Program-made: the position numbers and the translations under genes
Shown here: piece after piece, positions 12,139 through 24,016 of the stretch
How the letters are laid out: each line of letters begins with the position of its first letter
Position numbering within the stretch: the first letter of the stretch is position 1
DNA from: Cotesia glomerata
Taxonomy: Eukaryota; Arthropoda; Insecta; Hymenoptera; Braconidae
DNA: 64,000 bases
Direction of reading: 5' to 3'
Assembly (NCBI RefSeq): GCF_020080835.1
Contig: NW_025402441.1
Location: forward strand, 1 to 64,000
The notes under the pieces: model-generated
Told to the model about the DNA's origin: nothing
Seen by the model: the letters and a program-made list of their open reading frames with translations, nothing else
Databases searched by the model: none

Positions 12139-12239
12139 GTCGCCCAGCTAAGTGAATTGAGTGAAGTGAATTGTGTGGAAAATTTAGTGGTGAGTACCCA
12201 GAAATCGGAAAAACTGAGAACTCTAGGAAATACCCGGGT

Positions 12240-12990
12240 ATAAAAGTAAGAATTATTGAAGAAAATTAAAAGTGAATCGTAAAAAGAAGATAATTGAAAA
12301 TGAAAAAGTGAATTGAAATAAAGAAGATAATTGAAAATAGGAAAAGTGAATTGGAAAAAAGAAGATAATTGAAATTGAAAAAAGTGAATTGAAATAAAGA
12401 AGATAATTGAAATTGAAAAGTGAATTGAAAAAAAGAAGATAATTGAAAATGAAAAAGTGAATTGAAATAAAGAAGATAATTGAAATTGAAACAGTGAATT
12501 GAAATGAAGAAGAATAATTGAAATAGGAAAAGTGAATTGAAACAAGAAAAATAAGTGAAATAGAAAAAGTAATCCAGAAAAAGAAGAATAATTGAAAATA
12601 GGAAAAGTGAATTGAAACAAGAAAAATAAGTGAAATAGAAAAAATAATCCAGAAAAAGAAGAATAATTGAAAATAGGAAAAGTGAAACGAGATAAGGAAA
12701 ATAAGTGAAATAGGAAAAGGAATCAAGAAAAAGAAGAATAATTGACATAGAAAAAAGTGATATAATAAGGAAAGTTATTGAAATAGGAAATTGATTGAAA
12801 TAGGAAGAATTGAAGTAAAGTGCAATTAAGAAATAAGGTAACTGGAATAAGAAAAGTAATTAAAACAAGTGTCCCCGAGGAAATAAGGAATTCAGTGAAA
12901 CAAGAAAATAAATTGAAAAAGAGAGAGAGAGAGGTCAAACAAGTGTCTCCAGAAAAGAAAGAAATAAAGGAATAGAAGGAGCTACTACAA
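12240..12990 (+). repeat. Purine-rich tandem repeats in the retroelement leader
   Basis: Units on the theme GAAAAAGTGAATTGAAATAA and AGAAGATAATTGAAA recur about 15 times with lengths of 30-60 bp between primer binding site and gag. The plus strand is almost pure purine plus T. All three minus-strand frames stay open for 150 codons or more (Phe/Ile/Ser-rich), a composition artefact and not genes. The position corresponds to the 5' untranslated leader, where packaging or internal-initiation signals often lie. Confidence 0.85.
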
Positions 12991-13154
12991 AGGAGAGGAA
13001 CACAAGCCACGCAGAGGATAAATTAACGGCCAGTGGCAAAAGAAAACGTTACCGAAAGGGCTCCAAGGAAAAAGGAAGATCGATCAATCATTCGGAAAGG
13101 GCACCGAAGAGTAGTAAATTAGCATCCAGATCTTCAGGCGTCGCAGTAGGCAGC

Positions 13155-14012
13155 ATGAGGACGGTCATGAAGACAGCTCGGACAATTAAAGGGGTCATAG
13201 AAAAGTTGCGACAAAATTCTGGGCATACCGAAGACTTCTTCGCAATATTAAATCGGCTAACAAAATTACTGCAGGAAGAGAATGAGAGCACAGCAAAATT
13301 TGGGGCACGATTAGAAAGTATGAGAAGCCAAGCAGCCAACAAAATTGACAGGTGTAGATCAATAGAGGACATAGTTCACCGCAGAGAAAGAGAGCACGCT
13401 AGAATCAGGTTGGCAACATACGGGGAAGAGTTACAGGTCGAAGAGTCAATAAAGAAGCCCAACAAGGAGACAATCGGAGAAGAACCACTAGTATTCACCG
13501 TTACGAATGATGCAGCCAATATTGACCAAGGTGGCCCAAAATGCTATAGATGCGGAGAGGTAGGGCATTTCATACGTAATTGCTCAGTTCAAAACGAAAG
13601 ACGACAGCAGGTACGGCGAGGATCATACAACCCTCGAGGAACCGGACAGCTGTATAAAAATAATAGCCGCAATAACGCCAGTAATTGCGACAATAGAAGG
13701 TCATATGGTAATAATTACTACGTCAATAATGATCAAGCCAGTCGAGGATATCAAGGTAACTACAGGGGACAAGAAAGAGGCAAAAATTACCAGAACAGAA
13801 GAAGTCAGGGACAGCAACAACCTGCAGATAGCCGAAGAGATGGATCAATGGGCCCACTGTATCAACAGCAACCATGGCAACAGGATCAACGATCACCCCA
13901 AAATCAGCAGCAACAACATCGACAGCCAATATCAAACAGCAACAAAAATAGCGACTACCTCAGAAACAGTGGTAGCAACAACCGCAACAGAGACAGCATC
14001 AGCGGAACTATT
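13155..14012 (+). pseudogene. gag: Gag-like protein with CCHC zinc knuckle (C-terminally fused to pol)
   Basis: The frame from ATG 13155 encodes a helical segment with a predicted coiled-coil character (residues about 10-110), then CYRCGEVGHFIRNC (about 13542-13583), the C-X2-C-X4-H-X4-C nucleocapsid knuckle that binds RNA. After it comes a long Asn/Gln/Arg/Gly-rich tail. The frame continues to 14195, but from about 14013 the sequence in another frame is clearly pol, so the true gag ends before that. It is short for a complete Ty3/gypsy gag: a capsid region is not evident, so the N-terminal part may be missing or start further upstream. Confidence 0.75.
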
Positions 14013-14480
14013 AACAGACTTGGTCAAAAAGGACATTTCTTTTGTATGGAAAAGAGCTCAGAAAAATTCATCCAAAACATTGAAGGGAGAATTATACGAA
14101 GGATTTACGTTACAATATCCCGATTTCAGAAAACCGTTCATCGTCACGACAGATGCGTTAGAATATGCAGTGGGGGCAATATTAAGTCAAGGTAAGCTTG
14201 GAGAAGATAGAGTGATGTTACGCTTCGAGGGCAATATCATCAGCTGAGCGAAATTACAATGTGACGAAGAAGGAACTACTCGCAATAATGTACACTATAG
14301 AAACATTTAGGCCGTACATCTATGGCAGGAATTTCACTTTAGTCACTGACCATCAACCATTAGCGTGGCTAGTCAACGAAGAGTCCTGGTGAACATCTAC
14401 GGCGATGGGTCGATATTGTACATCGTTCAGGTAAGAGCAATTCAAATGCAGACGCGCTCTCCAGGAACCCAGTACGAGAC
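14013..14480 (+). pseudogene. pol: Pol remnant: RT tail and RNase H
   Basis: In the frame ending at 14247 the sequence reads as the end of reverse transcriptase running into RNase H, with the typical LQYPDFRKPFIVTTDA block holding the first catalytic aspartate and the AVGAILSQG block. A frame shift near 14200-14250 leads to the continuation KKELLAIMYTIETFRPY and LVTDHQPLAW, then a TGA near 14390. After a further shift comes IVHRSGKSNSNADALSRNP. Protease, the RT catalytic core and integrase are absent, so gag appears fused to RNase H by an internal deletion. Cellular role when intact: digestion of the RNA in the RNA-DNA hybrid during reverse transcription. Confidence 0.85.
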
Positions 14481-14516
14481 GAAAACAGTCAGCTTCTGTC
14501 ATTAGCAGAAGTAGAC

Positions 14517-15022
14517 ATGGCAAAAAGAGGGAGGAAGGAAAACACAGAACCATCATCAACGGAGCAGGGTGGTCCAAGGAAAAGAGCACATAGAAAAAAA
14601 CGAATGCTGAGCAGAAGGGAGCATTCCAGCGACGACTGTACATTTGACTCTGAATTCGAAAAAGAATCCCACGTAGATATGGAGCTGACATCAGCAGTGG
14701 CGGGACCCTCGGGAATGCAGACAGAAAAAAGAAAGAGAGGGATAAATTATGTTTTAAAATAAATTTAACGCGGGATTTCCTGAACATCCTAGAGGAGAGG
14801 TTAGGAAATACAAAAAACTTCAGAGAAGAGTTGAGAGAGAAAGTGAAACGGGCATTACGAAGAAAGAAGATGATTGATACTGCAAGGGAAGAATTAGAAG
14901 AAGTCAAGTTTCTACGCCATCTACAAAGGCATGAACTAGATAGGGTCATGAGCTACCTGGAAATAGAAGATTTGGTAAAAATAGTGAACCCAAAGAACAT
15001 CTCAACTACGGAAGAAGAATAG
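14517..15022 (+). CDS. Two short basic/acidic frames after pol, function unknown
   Basis: A frame at 14517-14762 encodes about 81 residues that start with Lys/Arg clusters (MAKRGRKEN, KKRMLSRRE), like a nuclear localisation signal. A second frame, open from about 14765 to 15022, encodes a charged helical segment likely to form a coiled coil (EELEEVKFLRHLQRHELDRV). The two are in different frames and could be one protein with a frameshift. They occupy the place where integrase would be expected. I do not recognise either. Confidence 0.35.
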
Positions 15023-15340
15023 TGAGAGACAAAAATACCAACAATGACCAACAACACCAGAGCATGAAACGACAAGTGAAATAGCTGCATAGGTGATGTA
15101 ATCAGGAAATTATTATTAAATCTTAATACTATAAATTTTAATAATATATCATAGATATATTTATATTTGTAGTTATATATATTTATCAGATATATTTTTC
15201 CTTTCTCTCTCTTTTCCGTGCTGGAAGATAATTACATAACCAAACTATAATAATACAACATGCTAATTAGGAACACTACTCTTCGTACACACTATTTTTC
15301 ATTTTCTTTTTCCTCATCTCAAAATCCGGCCGGTAACTCT
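15023..15340. other. Retroelement internal stretch without a gene
   Basis: AT-rich sequence after the second frame. Nothing recognisable up to the nested solo LTR. Confidence 0.5.
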
Positions 15341-17864
15341 TGTAACAGGGTAAATTACCCTTAATCGATAAGTCGCCAGAGATCGATAACTTTTCGACTA
15401 GCATTTGAGCGCATCGATCTTCGGGCCTAGAGAGAGAGCAGGAGGGGGTATTTTTGGGGTCGTTATATAGACGAGCCTTGCGTGGTGTCCGCAGAAGTAG
15501 TAAAGTGTTGGAACGAGTAACATCAAGAAGTCCAAAGAAGGAAGCGAGTATCAACCATAGAGTTTCTTCAACCAAATTTACACCAGGTATTGGACTTTGG
15601 TAATGATGAGCCTTGGGACCATATACCCGGCTCATCAAATACACTACTTCTCATTTTATTTATTCAAGTTTGGATAATTCAATTGTTTAATAATTTTGCT
15701 CAATAATAATTAATTATTTAATTGAATTGATTCGTTAATTGCTGGGAGCGTTCCTCCTGGGGGTTTATACCCGAGGAATGTTCTAGACCTCTTGGGTTTG
15801 CAAGTCGTGAATAATTAATTTTATTAATACAGTTGGTTAATAATTATTAACATCTTGAAATTGGTTTAAATAAATATATTTTATATTAATTAAATTCTGA
15901 ACACCGAGAAGGTTCCAATCGACACGACATAGTATTCGGTACCCGAGGTCAAAACGTGCTACGCGGTAACGAACGCCGGCATCCATTTTGAGCGCGCAAA
16001 TTCCTTGTGAATTTTATTACGCAATAAATCGTAAAATTAACAACTGGATTATTATTACTATTTACAACAATTGAATTATCTTTTATTAAGACTATTTATT
16101 ATCTTGAATTAAATATTGATATCGTATTAATTTTGGAAACTATTTTATTATTTGGAAAATTAAGTATTGAGAATCGGCTACTGAGTTTCGACGCAATTGA
16201 GATCGAATTAACCGTGGATAATTTTTCGTGAATTTATTTTATATTGAGACAAATTGCTTTATTAATTATTTATAAATCAAAAAATTCCACGTGGTCATTT
16301 ATATATTGAACTATGGAAGACTAAAATTATTATTGGAATTATTTATAAAAACTATTTATCAGTGTGGATTACGTCCGAGAAAATTTAGTTAGAATTTTAC
16401 AAAGAATTATTCTTAAGAATTTACTCAAAATTTAAGAAATAAAATTACGAGTTGAAATTGGAGTAAAATTTTACGTCAATATTAATCCTAAAATTTTATT
16501 TAATGTACTGAGTATTAAACTCGTGGATAATTTGGAATAAATTCAAGCGTCGGTTTTTAGTGTAGATTTTTTTGAGAATTAAATTATTAGTTGTGAAAAT
16601 TGTTTATGATTTTAATCTCGAGCTAATAACTGAATAATTTGAGTAAGAATTGAACGTTGACTTTTTTGGAGTAATTTTGAAATCCAGAAAATAAAAGTAA
16701 AGTAGAGTCAGTGTGTGTGTGAGACACGTGGGTTATGTGTGTGTGAATGCTACCAGCGTTCCTTCGCAAGCGAGCAGTCCGTTTGCGAGGTGTTTCGCTG
16801 GCATAGAGCGTGAGGGTCCGGTGGACAGCGCGACTTAGTTAGAAACTGCGGTATAGACGCTCCATAAGAGGGTACCGTCAGGATTAAGAATTTTGATAGA
16901 GCGTGAGGGTCCGGTGGACAGCGCGACGTAAGGATAGTGTGGAGTGTGTGCGTGAGCTGCAGAGGCTTCTTGGCTTACGTTGCAGTCACTAGGCTGTTAC
17001 TTCTGTAGCCAGGCGTTGTTGATAAGCCCTCGTACACTGATGTCTTTGTACGAGGTGTCTTGTTGATAAGTCGGAGTCGCCGGTTTTAGCCCGAAATCCT
17101 CCGTTAGATATAAGTTGTAGTAGCGACTTTCCGGGGGAAAGCGTGAAGTAAGTTTAGTTGTAAGTAAATTAGTTGTAAGTGAGCGGTGTACGTGCAAGGG
17201 CACGAGTTGTTATCATATTTTGTTGTTAAATAAATACTGGTCATTTTTGTTAAATAAAAATTTATTTCTTTCAGACCACCTTGAGTATACAGAATTTTTG
17301 GACGTGTTTGGACGTGTCTACTACCTCCTCTGTCTGTTTTTTGATATTATAAGTTTCTGAGACATTGTAAACCTTTGTTTTCTTTTTTCTTTTTTCATCG
17401 TTACAACTATAAATCTTTGTGCTTCATTTTGAGATATAAACATCTTGCATTGGATTGTGTTTACTTTTTTTTTTTTATTGTAATTATAAGTTGGTGATTA
17501 TTGAAAATAAATTTAGGGTTAGACATTGTTGCTCACGCGCATATCATTAGCGCATGTGTATACTTGTGCACATTTAGTTGTGGTCTACAAAGTGTGCGTT
17601 GTATTCGTTACCTATTATATTAAACTACTTTGTTGTGTCGTGTTTAACCAACGTAGTTTTCTACCAGCTCACTCTACGGATAAGCAAATACAGTGTCATA
17701 TGTCATTACTACTAACCCGAGTACTTGTTTACAAATACTAGTTCTAGTGTTCACAATTTCTTTAAACTTATTCACTCTAATCCAATAATCTCTTATGATT
17801 ATTTAATTCATTTATTTGCAAAACATAAAAAAGTTTTTGATATTACGAATAATGTGTATCTGGT

Positions 17865-19223
17865 ATGTCAGTTTCACATGACATCTGTGTTCGTTGTAAA
17901 GGAGCATTAAAAACTCCGTACATCTGTGAAAAGTGTGGTAAAACTTTTCATCAAAGTTGTGTAAAGGATTACATAAAGAGTAAACAAGAAACGCATTGTT
18001 GTAAAAAGAAATTTGGCTATTTATTGAAGAAATCACAATCCACAGACGTTGATACGCAAGAAACAGCATTCAGAAATTCTAAATCTCGTTTAACCTCTCT
18101 ACGATCAGCTTCGTCAACCAATTCGTCGATATCTAGCTTCAAGTCTTTGGATTCTCCACTATCTATTCAAAATCGATTATCTTCTTCAAGATCTCAGCCA
18201 GAGTTCTTTTCACCAGTATCACCTACATTTGTTCAGTCTCCGACTAGTGATAGTGTTTTCACTCCTAGCACACCTAGAGAAATAAATACGGTAATGACTG
18301 AATCTCCTCAGAAATCTACTCAGGAATCTCTACCAGAAGGTTGGCCAGGTATGACCACCGATGAAAAGCTAACAACAGTAATGAAGTCTCTTGTATCCCT
18401 AACTATAGCGGTAGCCGAAATTCCTGAAATTAAAGCTCAATCAACATCTTTATCCACCAAATTTGATATTTTAACGGATTCGTTAAATAAGTTACAGGTT
18501 GAAAATGTAAAAACTCGCGATGAATTGGCCAAGTTAAATGATAAGTTAGTTACTAATGCTAATAATACAAGCCAAATTGAAACAAAGTTGGTCACACTTA
18601 CAGAACAACTTAATACTAAAACACAAACGCTATCAGATGAAATTTTACTACTAAAATCTGTTGCCATGATAAATCCTGATGTCTCGGATCTATTACCTTC
18701 TTCGCATCCTACATCGGAACTAGTGATCTCAGGTATTCCAGAGTCAGTGTCACTTCATCTCTCACCGGAAGATATCACAACGGAAATTTTTAATAAATTG
18801 TTTATATCAGATTTAAAATCAGACATTTTGTGTGTACGTGAAATCAAGAAAAAGACTAAACCAAATGATGATACCAATAATCAACGATCTAAGAATGATA
18901 GACCACTTTTGCATTCCTATATGTTGAAATTAAAGTCTTCTCAAATTCGCGATTTCATTATCGAAAAGAAAAGAAAACAGAAAGTGCTTTCTGTAAAAGA
19001 AACCTTTCCGACTATCGTAGATAAAGCATTCAAAGGAAATATTTATTTAAACGAATTTCTACATCCTCATACTTATAAATTACTGTTAGCAACTAAATTA
19101 AAGGCTAAAGATGTTAATTTTAAATATGTATGGGTGCAAAATGGTACTATCTTAACAAAGAAAAATGATGACTCACCCGTCATTAAAATTTTATCAGAGT
19201 TAGATTTAAGTAAATTAAATTAA
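17865..19223 (+). CDS. LINE ORF1 protein with PHD/RING-like zinc finger
   Basis: An intact frame of 452 codons. Residues about 8-47 hold a Cys/His cluster (CVRCKGALKTPYICEKCG, then H and CC pairs), as in PHD-type fingers of CR1-group ORF1 proteins. The middle is Ser/Thr-rich and low complexity. Residues about 175-265 form a heptad-rich coiled coil (LNKLQVENVKTRDELAKLND), and the last 150 residues resemble the RNA-recognition and C-terminal part of LINE ORF1 proteins. Role by family: nucleic-acid-binding partner in the retrotransposition particle. A frame-preserving TAA (19221-19223) separates it from ORF2. The GTG at 17865 is the first base of the frame; an ATG lies at 17878. Confidence 0.75.
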   Translation: MSVSHDICVRCKGALKTPYICEKCGKTFHQSCVKDYIKSKQETHCCKKKFGYLLKKSQSTDVDTQETAFRNSKSRLTSLRSASSTNSSISSFKSLDSPLSIQNRLSSSRSQPEFFSPVSPTFVQSPTSDSVFTPSTPREINTVMTESPQKSTQESLPEGWPGMTTDEKLTTVMKSLVSLTIAVAEIPEIKAQSTSLSTKFDILTDSLNKLQVENVKTRDELAKLNDKLVTNANNTSQIETKLVTLTEQLNTKTQTLSDEILLLKSVAMINPDVSDLLPSSHPTSELVISGIPESVSLHLSPEDITTEIFNKLFISDLKSDILCVREIKKKTKPNDDTNNQRSKNDRPLLHSYMLKLKSSQIRDFIIEKKRKQKVLSVKETFPTIVDKAFKGNIYLNEFLHPHTYKLLLATKLKAKDVNFKYVWVQNGTILTKKNDDSPVIKILSELDLSKLN

Positions 19224-22123
19224 CAATTAACAGAGTTAACTGAATCTTCAAATCATGATTTTAAGTCACTTAGAGTATTAAGTTTAAATATAAATAGTGT
19301 AAATGGTCATATTGCACAATTAATAAATTTAGTTGCGGAAATAAAACCTCATATCATAACTTTAACAGAAACTTGGCTTAAACCATCTCATGATAATTCA
19401 ATTTTTAGTTTGAAAGATTATACAGTATTTCGAAGAGATAGAACATTGAAACATCTGGACACTGGTCGTATGGTTGTTGGTGGTGGTGTTGCTTGTTTAA
19501 TCCATAGGTCTTTGAAATCGAAAATTGTACACATCTCGATATCAGATTACTTAAACCAGCCTGAATTTATAATCCTGGATGTTGCTTCACTTGCTGGAGC
19601 ACATCTTCTTTTATCTGTAGTCTATAGGCGGCCAAATGGCAATTTATTAAATGAATTTTTTGAGATTCACACAAACTTAGCTTCGCGTTATAAAAATTTC
19701 ATAATAACTGGCGATCTAAATTGCGATTTATTGACTAGTTCATATGTGTCTAACCACTTAAAAACATTTATTTTAGAGTTATCGTTACACTCTGTTCCTT
19801 ATGGTGCTACACATCATACCCGAAATAAAGATTCATGGTTAGATGTAGTATTTCTGGACAATAATTCCAAACAGGGTATGTTCTTTAAGTCAAATCATCC
19901 GTTCATCAGTGGTCATGATTATTTATTTTGTGAGTACGTTTTTGATACACCTAAGAAGCTGGATAAATTTATTACTTACCGAAAATTTACAAATTCAAAT
20001 CAAACTGCCCTTTCAAGCTCTCTTATGCAAACTCTAAATCTAACTCAAGTGCCTCTAGATTCTGTCGACCCAAACTATTTATTCGATATGTTTAAAACTA
20101 ATGTCTTAGCATGTCTGGATGAATTTGCTCCGTTACATACACGTAAAGTCATAAGACCACCAAATCCATGGTTAACAAGTGAACTTAAATCTAAATGCAA
20201 AGAACGGGACTCTCTGTATAAGCGGGCTAAGAGGTCCAGAAATGATAACTTGTTAGCGTTATTCAAGTTAAAAAGAAAGGAGCTTAAATGGGAACTTAAA
20301 GAAGCTCGTGAAAATTATCTAAATAAACAGCTCTTGAATTTGCCAAGTGGGACGTCCGTATGGAGTAAATTAAAACATCTGGGTTTAGTAAAGAGCTCAA
20401 ATTCTTCTCCGCTTAATTATTTTGAGTCTGCTGAATTAAATGAACATTACGCAAAAAATAGTTAGAAAACATCCACCATGTGATGAGTCATTTTTAAATT
20501 CATTATTGAGTTATCATAGTTCTGAAGTAAATTGCTCATTTGAATGGTCCGAAATAGATATAGTTGATGTAACTAAAGCTGTTAAACTCACTTTGTTGAA
20601 ATCAAAAGGTAAAAGCCCAGACGGAGTAGATTTAAAATGGCTTAGTAATCATGTCCCACAAATTTCTCTGTTCCTTACAGCTTTGTTCAATCGCTCTTTG
20701 AGTACCGGTATTTTTCCTCATGATTGGAAAACTATATTTATTGTCCCATTAAATAAAGTTACCCCACCAAAGTCACCTTCGGACACTCGCCCTATAGCAA
20801 ATACTTCCCATCTTAGTAAAGTCTTTGAAAGAATCATAGCTAATCAAGTGGAAAATTACTTGGAAACTAATGATTTAATTGATAAATATCAATCAGGTTT
20901 TAGGAGACATCACGGTACTCATACAGCTCTATTAAAATTGGTAGATGATATTCGACAATCTATGGATAGAAATAAGCTAACCCTCTTAGTACTATTTGAC
21001 TTAACAAAAGCTTTTGATTATGTAGACCATAAAGATATCCTTATAAACTTAGTGAAATTAGGCTTCTCACTTAATACAATCAATTGGTTTTACTCATATT
21101 TAACAAATAGAAGCCAGTCTGTAACTGATAGTATGAGATCGACTACTGAGTTCTTGAATACTACGTCTGGTGTTCCGCAAGGCTCAGTGTTAGGCCCTAT
21201 TTTATTTCTTGTAATAATGAACTCAGTCGCATCTCGATTGGTCCATTGTAAGCATGGTTTATTTGCAGACGATAAATTTATTTATCAACACTTTTATGCT
21301 TATCAGTTACATGATGCAATTACTAATGTCACATCAGACGCTCAGGCAGTTGCTGACTGGGCGAAAGATCACGGTCTAGAGATAAATTTGAATAAAACTA
21401 GTGTTATGTTAATAGGTACTACTAGTAAATTAAAAATGATCCAGCGTGAAAGCTTACCACCCATCATTGTAAATGGCGTTGCATTACCATATACTGACCA
21501 TTCAAAGTGTCTGGGATTGCATGTTTCAAGTAATTTATCTTGGAATCTGCATGTGTCGAAAATTGTGAGTAAAATAAACTCAGCGTTGTATAGCTTAAAG
21601 TTACGCAAAAATATTTATAGTACTGATATAAAGAGGTTGTTAGTTTCTGCAACTATTTTACCTTTAATAGACTATTGCTCTATAGTATTAACTGATGCTA
21701 CGTATGATAATAATCGTAAGTTGCAAACTGCTATGAATTCTGCAATTCGTTTTATTTATAATTTAAAACGCGACGAACATATTTCACCATATAGACGAAA
21801 CCTAGGTTGGCTATCAATTAAAAAGTCGTCGAATCTACTATCTCTCTTGTTTCTTCTATAAATTGCTAGATACAAATAAACCCTGTTACTTACGAGAATT
21901 GTTTACTGATATTACTGAGTAAGGCGTGCCGATCGTTTAGCAGCAAAGAAAAATAATGTGAAATTCACAATGCCGAAATTTTTAACATCCTGTTTTGAAT
22001 ATTCATTTGTAGTTTCATCAATTCGACTATGGGAAGAGTTACCATCGGAAATTGTATATGCAAGCAGTATTGAAATTTTTAAAAATAAACTGTACGACTA
22101 CTTATTTAATATAGATGTATGAG
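19224..22123 (+). pseudogene. LINE ORF2: endonuclease and reverse transcriptase, frameshifted
   Basis: The first frame (to 20465) encodes an AP-type endonuclease: LSLNINSVNGH near the start, TLTETWL, VVYRRP, IITGDLNCDLL and the SWLDVVF block. A one-base insertion in the A-run near 20455 moves to the frame 20440-21861, which holds the reverse transcriptase: SPDGVDLKWL, LVLFDLTKAFD, GVPQGSVLGPILF and FADDKFIY (catalytic YADD with F). Another frameshift near 21830 separates the last segment, which continues to a stop at 22123 and matches the C-terminus of the copy near 46 kb. The break pattern shows this copy is dead. Confidence 0.88.
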
Positions 22124-24016
22124 CTTTACCTTTGAATTCATTGATGTATTTCTTAAATCTTAGTTTCATGTCTCTGAATATATTCTGTACAAAGTGTTTA
22201 TAATATTTATAATATTAGGATTACTTGGTATTAATCTGTGAAATTGTAAGCTACTGTAAATTTTTAAATCTGAACTAACCATTATTGTAAATCACTCATT
22301 GTTGATCGATATCATAATCTATTCATATGTGTTTACTCTATCACACTTACCTATTGTACATTCAGTTAACTCAAACTCAAAATTATTCAATAAATAATTA
22401 CTCTATAAATTTTTATACCAAACACTTAACTTAAGTTAGATTAAATAAATTACTGTATCAATTAAACTTGTAATTTAACTTTGTCATTTGGCAATTTGCC
22501 TTGGCATAAACCAATAAATCTAAATCTGTAGATTATAAGCTCAGCTCTGGTTTCCGGTTCCAGGAACCGAGATACAAAATCCTGGTGGCGCCCTTGTTAA
22601 TTTAGAATCATTTTTGCTAGGTATTGTTTTATTTCTATTAAATTAATTAAGGGGCCAATGAGCGGAAAAACACCCGTTACACTCTTTCACGTATAAAATC
22701 ATAAATATTCTTTAAGCTTATACTAAAATGAAACTACATATACTAACGCATTACTTGGGAAATGTAATTCCTTCCAGAACAGAAATCGATATAAAATAAA
22801 ATAAGTTACACATGTATATGTATATGTGTGAAAATTTTTCTCCCATAGGAGAGGTAAAAACAACGACTGAGTACAAATGGGAATAGAAAGAGAGATTTTG
22901 CATCAAAATCGGGATTTAGTACTTAGAATAAAATTTTTTTTTCCTTTTGTAGGGCCTATTTTTTCCTATTAATAAGGGCCAGCAATGAGATCTGACTTTA
23001 AAATAGTAATATGATGAAAATTACTAATTTAGCAGCAAGAATCCCTACTGACCCACATTTAAAAGATCGAAATTCCATAAATGATAATTCTGTAGGAATA
23101 TTGGGGGGTAGAAATTATACTATCATATATCTCCAGTTTCTGCTTGTTGATAGTTATTTCAATTCTGTTTATGATCGAAAAAAAAAGATTAACTGTATCG
23201 AAACGGAATTATTTTGACACGCAATTTTCACATGTTTGTTTGCAAAGTTGTCGTGTTATCAAGCCCATAGCCCCCATGAATACCACTCTCTCATCCGAAT
23301 TCATCAGAAAAAAAAACGAGTTTTCTGAGAAATCTCATTTAATCGATAAGAATTTTTTTTTTAACGCGTTCTGTAGTTACTATTATTTATTTCAATATGC
23401 TTTTTATCCATAATTTTTTCGTTTAAATTACGAAAATTATGAAAAAGCGCTTCGCGCTTAAGGCATTCAAAATAATACCAATATTATTGAAAATAAAAAT
23501 AAAAAGGATACGATTAGGTTGTGTGGTAGATACCACCCAGAACTATGAGCAAAAAGAAAATGCTCAAGCGTCAGAGCACCACTATTGCGCTCTAACAGTG
23601 GAATGGCCATTACCAACAGCAGCAGCAGTGACGAAGAGGATCAGCACCATTCAGCCATCAGCAAATAAAACCTGAAAATTTTTTTTTCAATGAAACAAAT
23701 GAACATTAATAAATGACGAAAGGAATAAACTCACCATCAATCACGAAAATTAACAACAGCATCAGTAACAGCAACGCCATCGGCGGCAACGGCATTGACC
23801 AGCGGCAGGAACAACAGCAGTGGCAGCCAACCACGAAGGAGTCATCGAGGAAAACCGGAAGGAATTAATAACGACAAGGAAAATTACAGACATCAGAAGG
23901 GAACCCTACTTGGAAAAGGGGTCTCTAAAGAAAAAATGTAGACAGAGGAGACAAAATCTTTAAGAAAATTTTATATTTTTTTTACCTCTCTTTCGGTTAA
24001 TTTTGCTTATCAATTG

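Larger units (their letters stand above)
17283..22525 (+). mobile_element. CR1-like LINE inside the solo LTR
   Basis: Compared with the uninterrupted LTR copy, the LTR sequence stops after TTTCAGACCACCTT (about 17282) and resumes at CTGTAGATTATAAG (about 22525). About 14 target bases are lost and no target duplication is visible. The LINE contains a 5' untranslated region (17283-17864), ORF1, ORF2 and a 3' region ending GGCATAAACCAATAAATCTAAATC. The related copy at 43.6-46.5 kb ends with (AATTC)n after the same GGCATAAATCAATAAATTC, and short terminal tandem repeats instead of poly-A are typical of the CR1 group. Confidence 0.88.
15341..22681 (+). mobile_element. Solo LTR (about 2.1 kb) split by a LINE
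   Basis: The sequence starts TGTAACAGGGTAAATTACCC and ends CACCCGTTACA, flanked by the 4-bp duplication CTCT (15337-15340 and 22682-22685). It is the same family as 28889-30928: both share GGTGTTTATACCCGAGGAAT-like, AAATTCTGAACA and GATAGAGCGTGAGGGTCCGG blocks. A LINE interrupts it at about 17283-22525. Intact matched duplications show it recombined to a solo LTR after insertion in the gypsy-type element. Confidence 0.88.

Noticed and set aside
12072..13010. Long minus-strand frames rich in Phe, Ile and Ser
   Set aside because: They are the complement of purine-rich tandem repeats, open in all three frames at once, which is a composition effect.
17865..19223. Zinc-finger protein as a host gene
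   Set aside because: It has the layout of LINE ORF1 and directly precedes an endonuclease and reverse transcriptase.
23439..23675. 78-codon plus-strand frame in the retroelement interior
   Set aside because: No motif, uneven composition and no support from position; it could be a chance frame.
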